Shown: piece by piece, positions 17,006-25,582 of the stretch
Layout: each line of letters begins with the position of its first letter
How positions within the stretch are numbered: the stretch's first letter is position 1
Assembly: GCA_016713965.1 (NCBI GenBank)
Contig: JADJOC010000009.1
Span: forward strand, 1,240,001-1,304,000
Direction: 5' to 3'
Length of the DNA: 64,000 nucleotides
Origin: Chitinophagaceae bacterium
GTDB taxonomy: Bacteria > Bacteroidota > Bacteroidia > Chitinophagales > Chitinophagaceae
Translations under genes and position numbers: made by a program
Notes under the pieces: model-generated
What the model saw: only the letters and a program-made list of their open reading frames with translations
What the model was told of the DNA's origin: nothing
Database searches by the model: none

Positions 17006-19170
17006 ATGAAATTTTTAATTAAAATGATAGCAATTGCAACAACAAGTGCTATCACAATATCATGTAGCAATAAAATCATAATGAAAAAAATAGCACATAA
17101 GTGGCCGGATGGCATGGCTACACCTGTTTGTGAAAAAAAGCCTAAAAGACTAGCTGCCCATGGAGATCTACGCATAGATAATTATTATTGGCTGAATGAT
17201 TATTTTAAAAATGGGTCTGATAGTAATAAAGTGGTGGAATATTTAACAGCAGAAAATAAATATTACGATACCATGATGGCTGGTACAGTTTCTTTACAGG
17301 AAAAGCTGTATGCCGAAATGAAATCAAGAATAAAAGAAAAGGATGAAAGTGTGCCGGTTTTTAAAAATGGATATTTTTATTACAGCAGGCTGGTAGAAGG
17401 GAAAGATTATTTTGCGTATTGCAGAAAAAAAGACAACCTTAACGCACCTGAGCAAATATTATTAGATGTAAATGCAATGGCAGAAGGGCATAACTATTTT
17501 TCTGCAACAGGATTTGCGATCAGCACTGATAATAAATTAATAGCATATGGTATTGATACCTTATCAAGAAGGGAATATAATATTTATATAAAAAATATTG
17601 AAACCGGTGAAATATATAAAGATATTATACCCCAAACAGAAGGGCAACCTGTGTGGGCCAATGACAATAAAACTATTTTTTACACGGCCAAAAATCCTGT
17701 AACGCTTTTATCAGAAAAAATTAAAAAGCATGTGCTGGGCACTGATGTTTCAACAGACCAGATAGTGTATGAAGAGAAAGATCCCAGCAATTATATCGGA
17801 GTTGGAAAAACAAAATCAGAAAAATTTATCCTGATTACATCACAGGCTACCTTATCTTCTGAAATAAGATGGCTAGAGGCGGACAAGCCTGCTAATGCAT
17901 TCACTATTTTTCAACCCAGGATAAAAGAAGTGCTCTATGAAGTAGATCATGCCAATGATAAATTTTATATCCGTACCAATCAAAATGCTAAAAATTTTAA
18001 AGTAATGACTTGCCCGGAAGATAAAACTGAAAACAATAACTGGCAGGAATTGATAGCACATCATGACAGTATTTTGATAGAAGGTTTTGATTTGTTTAAA
18101 AAATTTATGACTATAGCAGAAAGAAAAAGTGGTCTGACCCAGATACATATTATTAATACCAAAGATAATGCATCACATTACCTGGCCTTTGATGAACCGG
18201 CATATTCCGCAGGTATTTCCTATAACCCGGATTACAATACAGATGTATTAAGATTCAATTATACTTCACTTACTACTCCCAATTCTGTATTTGATTATAA
18301 CATGGTCAGCAAAGAAAAAAAATTAATGAAGCAGCAGGAAGTATTGGGAAATTTTGATACAAAAGAATATATCACAGAAAGGTTGTACGCCACTGCAACT
18401 GACGGTACTTCAATCCCCATATCGCTTGTGTATAAAAAAGGATTTAAAAAGAACGGATCTGCACCATTGCTATTGTATGGATATGGCTCTTATGGAGCCA
18501 GTATGGACGCTGCTTTTAACAGCAGCAGGCTGAGCCTGCTAAACCGTGGTTTTGTATTTGCCATTGCACATATCCGGGGCGGACAGGAAATGGGCAGGTA
18601 TTGGTATGAAGATGGAAAAATGCTTAAAAAGAAAAATACTTTTACAGATTTTATTTCTTGCGCTGAATTTTTACTGAAAAATAAGTATACCTCAAAAAAA
18701 CATTTGTATGCCAATGGCGGAAGCGCAGGAGGTTTATTAATGGGTGCTGTTGTAAACATGCGGCCCGATTTGTGGCATGGAATAATAGCTGCCGTACCTT
18801 TTGTAGATGTAATAACTACCATGAGCGATGCATCCATACCCCTAACCACAAACGAGTATGATGAATGGGGAAATCCAGCCAATAAAGAGCATTATTTTTA
18901 TATGAAATCGTACTCGCCATATGATAATGTGGAAAGAAATCTTACCCGAATATGTTGGTTACAACAGGCTTACACGACAGCCAGGTACAATATTTTGAAC
19001 CTGCCAAGTGGGTGGCCAAATTTCGGGAATTAAAAACCGGCAGCAATAAAATATTATTGTATACCAATATGGAAGCCGGGCATGGCGGGGCTTCAGGCAG
19101 GTTTAAAGCTTTAAAAGACAAAGCCCGTGAATATGCATTTTTATTTGCTTTGGAAGGGATAACTGAATAG
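17006..19170 (+). CDS. ptrB: Prolyl oligopeptidase-family (S9A, oligopeptidase B-like) lipoprotein peptidase, one frame break
   Basis: A lipoprotein signal (AITISCSNK) is followed by a seven-bladed propeller domain and an alpha/beta-hydrolase domain. The nucleophile is Ser573 in NGGSAGGLLMG, the Asp lies in TTGLHDSQV and the His in MEAGHGGASGR. The last two sit in a second frame. One added A in the AAA at 18937-18939 gives ERKSYPNMLVTTGLHD and a single 721-residue enzyme (2,165 + 1 bases). The usual length is 680-720. It cleaves short peptides after basic or proline residues. The lipid anchor suggests a periplasmic or surface location, unlike the cytosolic E. coli PtrB. Confidence 0.92.
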
Positions 19171-19192
19171 AAGTATAAATATTTCAATGACC

Positions 19193-19226
19193 AAATTGCC
19201 TAACTAAGTCGGGCAATTTTATTTTG
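19193..19226 (+). terminator. Terminator of the S9 peptidase gene
   Basis: AAATTGCC pairs with GGCAATTT across eleven bases and is followed by TTATTTTGAT. It lies 23 bases after the restored stop codon. Confidence 0.7.
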
Positions 19227-19253
19227 ATACCAACATTTTTTTATGGCACCATT

Positions 19254-19466
19254 GTTGTAGCCTGCCCGCCTCAGGCGGATCACTCACTTCTACTCGATAC
19301 CTTTATTGAACTTTTACCGCAGAGGCGCAAAGTCGCAGAGACATTATTTTTTCCTTTGCGTCCCAGCGCCTATGCGGTTATACTGTTAATCATATTATGT
19401 AGTTAAAGCTAAAAAAAAGAACAAGCTGTACATGGGTGCGACCCCGCTTTCGGACAAGGTAGGCAG
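19254..19466. repeat. Interspersed repeat family B, copy 1 (about 213 bp)
   Basis: It matches 29343-29558 along its length. The ends are short inverted repeats around GCCTGCCC and GGTAGGC. The middle is a long imperfect palindrome, TTACCGCAGAGGCGCAAAG paired with CTTTGCGTCCCAGCGCC and TGCGGTTA. It has no coding frame. CCGCAGAGGCGCAAAG palindromes of this style are common in Bacteroidota genomes. With flanking unique bases it fills the 338-base gap between the S9 peptidase and the subtilase. Confidence 0.8.
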
Positions 19467-19508
19467 ACAAAGGCTAAGTACAAAATCAAAGAAGCCGAAT
19501 AAAAGTTC

Positions 19509-21116
19509 TTATTTTCCATATAATTTCAACGCAAGCTTTACTGCTTCGTAAGCATTGATAATCTTGCCACTTTTACAAAGCATTTTCATTTTTGTATTTT
19601 TATTTGTACCGGGTAATATGACTTCTTCTTTTACTTCTGTTCCGGATTGTAAAATAAGATCAATAAGTTGTTTTGGTGTAAGTTTTGGAAAATATGATTT
19701 CAATAAACCGGCTACACCTGCTGCTACCGGGCTGGCCATGCTGGTGCCGTCATACGCATCATATCCATTATTGGTAATGGTAGAATTGATGTAAACCCCA
19801 GGTGCAAAAATGTCTACTGTTTTTGCACCGTAATTGGAAAATGAAGCGGTTAAGCTACCGGTACTGTAATCTCCACTGGCCCCAATGGTAAGCATATTAG
19901 TAGCTGAAGTGCCGTCTAAAAATTTAGGATTAGGGTAAAAAGAATTTTCATCTGTATTTTCACCATCATTACCGGAGCCATGCACAATTAAAACTCCTTT
20001 GGCTGCAGCATATTTTATGGCATCATCTACCATTTTTTTATAAGGCGATACAGGTTTTCCAAAACTCATGTTGATGATTTTTGCACCGTTATTTACTGCA
20101 TACCTGATAGCAAGCGCTACATCTTTATCATGTTCATCGCCTCCTGGTACAGCCCGTATGGCCATTATACGCACATTGTCTACAATTCCATCTACACCAA
20201 TATTGTTATTTCTTTTGGCCCCAATTATACCGCTTACATGTGTGCCATGGTTGCCACTGCCTGTTGTAAGGTTATTATTGCCATAAATAGAATCCTTAAT
20301 ATTTTCATACTCGTCTTTTACCATTTCGCCTCTAAAATCCTGCGGCAACTCTTCTTTTCTTTTTTTATTATTAAGTAAAATATTTTTATATCCTTCGATA
20401 TCAGCAATAACAGCAGTATTTTTTACTGTAGTATCACCGGCCCTGTCAAATATGTTGTTCCAAACACTCACGGCCATGCCTACACTATCTTGCGCAGTGA
20501 TGAATGCTATATCTCTTTTTACAAATTCAGTCTTATTTAAATGGGTAGTTAATAATTTATTGGTGGCTTTAAATAAAGAGTCAACCTGATTAATATTTGC
20601 AAAGTTGGTTGTATATTCTTCGTATTGCTTATTTAAAATGGCTTCGGATTTTTTCCATTGCTGAAATAAAAACAGGCTGTTTGTAGAAATATTGCTTTCG
20701 GTTTTCCCATCAAACTTCGGTTTCCATTTATGATAAACCCTGGTTATTTCATGTGTATTGGTGGCCAGGTTTTCTCCATTTGGCGCACCGCAAAAATTCC
20801 ATCCGTATACATCATCTGCATACCCGTTGCCATCATCATCTTTGCCATTACCGGCTATTTCTTTTGGGTTAATCCATAAAACAGGCCTAAGGTCTTCATG
20901 TGCAGTATCAATGCCACTGTCAATTACAGCAATAATTACCGGGGTACTTTTTTTATTTTTAAGCAATTGATAGGCTTGCTTTACACCGGTGCCTTTGTAA
21001 CCATCCTGCTGGTAATTTAATAAATGCCAGCCCTTGAGTTTAGGCTTTAGATTTTGTGCAAGGGTTATTCCGCAGATAACCTGGGTAGAAAAAATAAGAA
21101 GTGCTTTTTTAAACAT
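19509..21116 (-). CDS. Secreted subtilisin-like serine protease (S8)
   Basis: This 535-residue precursor has a signal peptide ending LAQ. Its catalytic triad is Asp66 (AVIDSGID), His293 (GNHGTHVSG) and Ser459 (YDGTSMASP). About 170 residues rich in Lys/Asn lie between Asp and His, where classical subtilisins have 30-40. This stretch spans roughly residues 115-285 and looks helical. The C-terminus (AYEAVKLALKLYGK) ends soon after the catalytic domain, and I see no type IX sorting domain, so it may be periplasmic. The frame is clean. Confidence 0.9.
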   Translation of the reverse strand: MFKKALLIFSTQVICGITLAQNLKPKLKGWHLLNYQQDGYKGTGVKQAYQLLKNKKSTPVIIAVIDSGIDTAHEDLRPVLWINPKEIAGNGKDDDGNGYADDVYGWNFCGAPNGENLATNTHEITRVYHKWKPKFDGKTESNISTNSLFLFQQWKKSEAILNKQYEEYTTNFANINQVDSLFKATNKLLTTHLNKTEFVKRDIAFITAQDSVGMAVSVWNNIFDRAGDTTVKNTAVIADIEGYKNILLNNKKRKEELPQDFRGEMVKDEYENIKDSIYGNNNLTTGSGNHGTHVSGIIGAKRNNNIGVDGIVDNVRIMAIRAVPGGDEHDKDVALAIRYAVNNGAKIINMSFGKPVSPYKKMVDDAIKYAAAKGVLIVHGSGNDGENTDENSFYPNPKFLDGTSATNMLTIGASGDYSTGSLTASFSNYGAKTVDIFAPGVYINSTITNNGYDAYDGTSMASPVAAGVAGLLKSYFPKLTPKQLIDLILQSGTEVKEEVILPGTNKNTKMKMLCKSGKIINAYEAVKLALKLYGK

Positions 21117-21144
21117 TTAAATACTTTCTATAAAAGTAAATAAA

Positions 21145-21444
21145 CTAAGGATATAAATCTCTCACACCTATTTTATTAATATCATCATCAAGTGCGTCTG
21201 GCTTTTTATTAAGCGCAGACCTGACAATAAATGCGCTTGGTACTGCACAGGCAAGTCCTACTAAAACTGCCCCTATCGTATTCTCCTGTCCAAATGCTGC
21301 AAATCCTATTAGAATTCCAACAATTTCAGCACCAAACCATGCCAAAATAGTATATAACTTCCAGATGCCGGGTTTTAATCCCTTTTGCAAAGCCAAAATT
21401 CCTATTTTTTTTGTAAAATAAATAAGTGCTAATATTTCCAGCAT
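21145..21444 (-). CDS. Small membrane protein, function unknown
   Basis: This 99-residue protein has two or three hydrophobic segments (WKLYTILAWFGAEIVGILIGFAAF and AVLVGLACAVPSAFIV in outline). A charged tail follows (KKPDALDDDINKIGVRDLYP). It lies 20 bases before the PfkB-family kinase stop on the same strand, downstream of that gene, and 28 bases upstream of the subtilase gene. It may share their transcript. I do not recognise the family. Confidence 0.65.
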   Translation of the reverse strand: MLEILALIYFTKKIGILALQKGLKPGIWKLYTILAWFGAEIVGILIGFAAFGQENTIGAVLVGLACAVPSAFIVRSALNKKPDALDDDINKIGVRDLYP

Positions 21445-21463
21445 ATAAAGTGTTTTTGTATGG

Positions 21464-22385
21464 TTAAACCAAATCTATATCAAAATTTACCAATTGTACA
21501 AATTCTTCAAGCCTGGCATCAATATCATCCTTTGTAATTTCTTTCATTCTTTGCGGTCCGAATTTTTCTACGCAAAAGCTGGCCATGGCGCTGCCGATAA
21601 TAATGGCTGTTTTCATGTTTTCGTAGCTGATGTCTTTCGTTTTTGCTAAATGCCCTATAAAGCCTCCGGCAAATGTATCGCCTGCACCTGTAGGATCAAA
21701 TACTTCTTCTAACGGTAAGGCGGGTGCGAAAAAAAACATGATTTTCGTTAAATAATAATGCACCATGCTCTCCTTTTTTTATGATTAAAAACTTAGGCCC
21801 CATCTGCAATATTGCCTTTGCAGCTTTTACTAAAGATACCTCCCCGCTTAATTGCCTTGCTTCACCATCGTTTACCAATAACACATCAATTTTTTGTAAC
21901 ACTTCTTTTAAATCTTCCATGGCGCTTTCCATCCAGAAATTCATAGTATCCAAAACAATCAGTTTTGGCCTTTTAAGCTGGTTGATAACGCTTAATTGTA
22001 ATTTAGGCATTAAGTTGCCCAGCATTAAAAACTCCGCACCCTGGTAATTATCCGGTACTACAGGATTAAAATCAGCTAATACATTTAAATCTGTTACTAA
22101 TGTATCTCTACTGTTCATGTCAATATGATACTTACCGCTCCAGAAAAAAGATTTCTTATCCGGCACTATTTCTACCCCGTTTAATTGTACGCCACGTTTG
22201 GCCAGTTCATCCATTTCTTCCTGTGGAAAATCGTTGCCTACAATTGAAATTTGTTGTATTGGCTTTACAAAATGGCTGGCAGCTAATGCTACATAAGTGG
22301 CCGAACCACCCACTATCCTGTCTATTTTTCCAAAGGGTGTTTCAATAGCGTCAAAAGCCATAGTTCCTAAAGTAATAAGCGACAT
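21464..22385 (-). CDS. PfkB-family carbohydrate or nucleoside kinase, one frame break
   Basis: This ribokinase-like fold begins MSLITLGTMAFDAIETPFGK with VGGSATYVALAASHF, a substrate-side motif. The C-terminal catalytic signature DPTGAGDTFAGGF carries the general-base Asp. The frame breaks at a run of eight A (plus strand 21729-21736). Removing one restores HVFFAPALPLEEVFDPTGAGD and a 306-residue protein (922 - 1 bases), the normal length. Sequence alone does not fix the substrate; adenosine and sugar kinases of Bacteroidota look alike here. Confidence 0.9.
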
Positions 22386-22663
22386 AAGTATATTAATTTA
22401 AATTAGTATTAGACCTGATTATATGGACTAAATATTTTTCGGTGCAAAAGTAATGGATTACTAAGTGTTTTAATTAAGTTGCATAAAGTTTTTGGGGATG
22501 GGAACACGGATGAAACGGATAAAACGGATTTTCACGGAAATAAGCGTTCAACTACGCTCGGCTCAATAAAGAAAAACAGTACAAGGTCAACGCCAATGAA
22601 TATGAACCGGGAATAAATGCTGGTAACAAAAATTAACTGGCGCAGCCAGGTAAAAATCTAATA
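22386..22663. other. Intergenic stretch with a nine-base tandem repeat
   Basis: Between the kinase and yciO there is no convincing gene. At about 22503-22538 three nonamers ending ACGGAT are followed by TTTCACGGA. The same ACGGAT-type repeat is seen in many Bacteroidota genomes. A promoter for either divergent gene is not obvious. Confidence 0.45.
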
Positions 22664-23272
22664 ATGCTGATACAAATACATCCTCAAAACCCGCAGCCAC
22701 GCTTAATTAAACAAGTGGTAGAATGCCTGAAAGACGGTGGTATTATTGTGTATCCAACCGATACTATTTACGGACTGGGCTGTGATATTATGCAACATAA
22801 ATCGGTAGAACGGATTTGCACCATAAAAAATATTGAATGCACCAAGGCGCAATTGTCTTTTATTTGCAAAGATCTGAGCCATTTGAGCGATTATACCAAA
22901 AGTATTGACACTCCCTTGTATAGAATGCTGAAACATTATTTGCCCGGACCTTATACCTTTATTTTACCGGCAAGTAAGGTTGTGCCTAAAATTTTGCAAA
23001 GTAAAAAATCTACCATCGGGCTCCGGGTGCCTGATAATTTTATCTGCCAGCATATTTTAACGGCGCTGGATAACCCGATTTTGAGCGCTTCATTACCCGG
23101 GGAAATGGTAGAAGAATATACTGACCCGGAAGTGATATATGAAAAATTTTCAAACCAGGTAGATATTGTTATTGATGGCGGTATCGGGGGAATAGAGCCT
23201 TCAACTGTGGTGGATTGTACTGCCGATCAATGGGTAATTACCCGCCAGGGGCTGGGTGAGTGGGAAGCTTAA
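22664..23272 (+). CDS. yciO: YciO-type Sua5/YrdC-family protein
   Basis: This 202-residue protein has the YrdC dsRNA-binding-like fold. Its start MLIQIHPQNPQPRLIKQ, then GIIVYPTDTIYGLGCDI, TIGLRVPDN and EPSTVVDCT follow the E. coli YciO pattern. YrdC and Sua5 make threonylcarbamoyl-AMP for t6A in tRNAs. YciO paralogues have a lower or different activity, so I name the family rather than assign the t6A role. Length and frame are normal. Confidence 0.88.
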   Translation: MLIQIHPQNPQPRLIKQVVECLKDGGIIVYPTDTIYGLGCDIMQHKSVERICTIKNIECTKAQLSFICKDLSHLSDYTKSIDTPLYRMLKHYLPGPYTFILPASKVVPKILQSKKSTIGLRVPDNFICQHILTALDNPILSASLPGEMVEEYTDPEVIYEKFSNQVDIVIDGGIGGIEPSTVVDCTADQWVITRQGLGEWEA

Positions 23273-23329
23273 TAAGTGACCAGCGACCAGTTTTGAATCT
23301 AAAATACTGATCACCGGTTAACTACTATC

Positions 23330-23638
23330 TTAATTTTTATCCCTGCAATTATGTTTTTTGCGATAAATGTTGTAACTGGCCTGGCGTTGGTCGTGGCGGA
23401 TATTTTTTCTTTCGCATTTTGTTACCCTCCCATCTGCCTTCGCAGCCTTCACATCCTGGCGTATTTCTTTTTGATCATTTACTAAATTTTTGGTTTCGTT
23501 ACGGGTAAGTTCACCGCTTTTTACGCCTCCTTTAATACGGCTACGTTCATTTTTTGCATATTGCCAGGTTTGTGCGTCTGAATTGCTTATGCCGATTGCC
23601 ATAAATAATATGGTAGCGGCTAATAATTTTGCTTTCAT
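23330..23638 (-). CDS. Small basic secreted protein, function unknown
   Basis: This 102-residue protein has a signal peptide (MKAKLLAATILFMAIGISNSDAQ). A highly charged, helical mature part follows with two similar segments (RIKGGVKSGELTRNETKNLVNDQ and DVKAAKADGRVTKCERKNIRHDQ). These look like a duplicated helix-turn-helix of about 24 residues. Two Cys occur near the end (KCERK, NCRDKN). It is probably periplasmic, with unknown role. Confidence 0.7.
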   Translation of the reverse strand: MKAKLLAATILFMAIGISNSDAQTWQYAKNERSRIKGGVKSGELTRNETKNLVNDQKEIRQDVKAAKADGRVTKCERKNIRHDQRQASYNIYRKKHNCRDKN

Positions 23639-23722
23639 AATTTTGTTGTTTTAAAATTAATTAATTCACTTCTGCATACATTGACAACAACATATGCATA
23701 AGGTTTAATTACAAAAACAGTT

Positions 23723-24337
23723 TTAACAAATGGGAATCTGACGAGGCAAAATATTGAAGCTTTTGCGATGGTGTTTGCACAAGCCATGCTGCGCAATAGC
23801 TGTACGGTGTGTTGCTGTACCATACCCTTTGTTTTGATCCCAGCCGTAAAGCGGAAAATCACTGTGAAGCTTTTTCATGTATTCATCCCGGTAGGTTTTT
23901 GCTAAAATGCTGGCTGCTGCTATGGCTGCATATTTTCCATCACCATCTATAATGCATTGGTGTGCAATTTTTTTGTAAGGTTTAAACCGGTTTCCATCTA
24001 CTAAAAGTAATTGCGGCTTTGCAGACAGCTTGCTTACTGCTTTATGCATGGCTTTGAAAGTAGCTTGTAAGATATTGATATTGTCTATTATTTTATTATC
24101 AATTGCAGCAACTGCGTAGCTAAGGCTTTGTGTTTCTATAATTGGCCGTAATAAATTTCTTTCTTCTTCCTTTAACTGCTTGCTGTCATTTAATAAAGGG
24201 TGATAAAAATTTGGTGGCAATACAACCGCTGCCGCAAATACAGGCCCGGCATAGCAGCCACGGCCGGCTTCGTCAATACCGGCTTCAATAATATTTTCTT
24301 GGTAAAAGGAAAATAGCAAAGGGTGATTTTTTAACAA
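23723..24337 (-). CDS. rnhB: Ribonuclease HII
   Basis: This 204-residue enzyme removes RNA from RNA-DNA hybrids and single ribonucleotides from DNA. The active-site motif EAGIDEAGRGCYAGPV carries Asp22 and Glu23. Further catalytic acids are in LLLVDGNRF and the C-terminal ILAKTYRDEYM. Length and frame are normal. It stands alone on its strand, 85 bases from the small secreted protein. Confidence 0.93.
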   Translation of the reverse strand: MLKNHPLLFSFYQENIIEAGIDEAGRGCYAGPVFAAAVVLPPNFYHPLLNDSKQLKEEERNLLRPIIETQSLSYAVAAIDNKIIDNINILQATFKAMHKAVSKLSAKPQLLLVDGNRFKPYKKIAHQCIIDGDGKYAAIAAASILAKTYRDEYMKKLHSDFPLYGWDQNKGYGTATHRTAIAQHGLCKHHRKSFNILPRQIPIC

Positions 24338-24401
24338 AATTATAGTAAAAATAATTTTTATTGGGAAAGATGTATAAAATAATTTAATTGCAAAATTCAG
24401 T

Positions 24402-24540
24402 GCCTGTTTAAAATTTAATTTATAGGATTTTTATATAGCAAAAAGGTAGTGATGGGAGACACCGGCCACGGTGGCCTGCTGCGGTTGTTGTTCTCGCCAA
24501 CCGAAAAATGGGTAATTGAAATTCTTATTTTTAAACAGGC
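24402..24540. repeat. 139-bp TIR-bounded element, candidate MITE
   Basis: The ends are perfect 12-bp inverted repeats, GCCTGTTTAAAA. The centre is distinctly G/C-rich compared with its surroundings and contains the hairpin GGCCAC-G-GTGGCC. No coding frame is present. It occupies most of the gap between rnhB and ctaA. Confidence 0.65.
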
Positions 24541-24605
24541 CTTTAGTGCAGAGAATCTATAAGTATATGCTATAGTTCAGCCTTGTAATATTAACTTTGT
24601 ATACG

Positions 24606-25529
24606 ATGGTAATACATACTTCTTTCATAAAGTTTAGCAAGTGGGTTTTGGTAATGGTTTTTTTAGTGATCGCTGCCGGTGGCATAGTCAGGATGACGCA
24701 AAGCGGCATGGGTTGTCCGGATTGGCCTAAATGTTTTGGCAGGTGGATACCCCCAACTAATGCCAGCCAGTTACCGGCTGATTTTGAAAAATATTTAAAG
24801 AAACAGGATATTGACCATACTTTTAATGTATTTCACACCTGGACAGAATACCTTAACCGTTTGCTGGGTGCTTTGCTGGGGTTGTTTTTATTAATTCAGT
24901 TTGCCTGGAGTACAAAATTTTGGAAAAGTAACCGTAAGATAGTTTGGCTGTGTTTGTTTACACTTTTATTAACCGGCTTCCAGGCATGGCTTGGTAAAAA
25001 AGTAGTGGATACTAATTTATCCGCTGCTAAGATTACAACTCATATGTTAGTAGCATTGTTAATAGCGGCTTTATCTTTTACTATTATACATTTGTTGCAA
25101 CCTGTTAAAAAAATTTACAACAGGCAAATAAGTATAGCTGCAATTATTACTTTAATTTTATTAGTAGTACAAATTGTTTTAGGTACACAAGTGCGACAGC
25201 AGGTAGATATAATAAGCAAACAACTTACCTATGATAACCGGGAATATTGGATAGTGAAGCTTGATTATCTTTTTTATATACACCGATCTTTTTCTTTGCT
25301 AATTGCCATATTGTGTATTTATTTATTTATACAATTTAGAAAAAGGAATGTTGCGGTGATAAGTACGTATCTTATATTACTTTGTGTAATGGCAGAAATT
25401 ATATTGGGCCTGGTAATGGCGTATTTCAATATACCGGCAATTGCACAGCTTTTACATTTATTATTAGCATCTATTCTATTTATAGCGCTTTATAATAATT
25501 GGTTGAAAACTAGCGTTAAAGCAGCATAG
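24606..25529 (+). CDS. ctaA: COX15/CtaA-family heme A synthase
   Basis: This 307-residue polytopic protein converts heme O to heme A for cytochrome oxidase. It has about eight membrane spans and the signature GGIVRMTQSGMGCPDWPKCF after the first. Also present are NVFHTWTEYLNRLLG with a heme-ligand His, and further conserved His in KITTHMLVALL, YIHRSFSLL and QLLHLLLA. I start at ATG 24606 rather than the TTG at 24597. A TAACTTTG box at 24592-24599 sits just ahead and would give an almost leaderless mRNA. No cytochrome oxidase genes are adjacent. Confidence 0.88.
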   Translation: MVIHTSFIKFSKWVLVMVFLVIAAGGIVRMTQSGMGCPDWPKCFGRWIPPTNASQLPADFEKYLKKQDIDHTFNVFHTWTEYLNRLLGALLGLFLLIQFAWSTKFWKSNRKIVWLCLFTLLLTGFQAWLGKKVVDTNLSAAKITTHMLVALLIAALSFTIIHLLQPVKKIYNRQISIAAIITLILLVVQIVLGTQVRQQVDIISKQLTYDNREYWIVKLDYLFYIHRSFSLLIAILCIYLFIQFRKRNVAVISTYLILLCVMAEIILGLVMAYFNIPAIAQLLHLLLASILFIALYNNWLKTSVKAA

Positions 25530-25582
25530 TATAGTTTACTACTGTCATACTAATGTAGTATATTTAAAAAATACTATTAGTA

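Noticed and set aside
23274..23320. Possible heptamer repeats after yciO (GTGACCA, GCGACCA)
   Set aside because: Only two units are clear and the register is lost after them.
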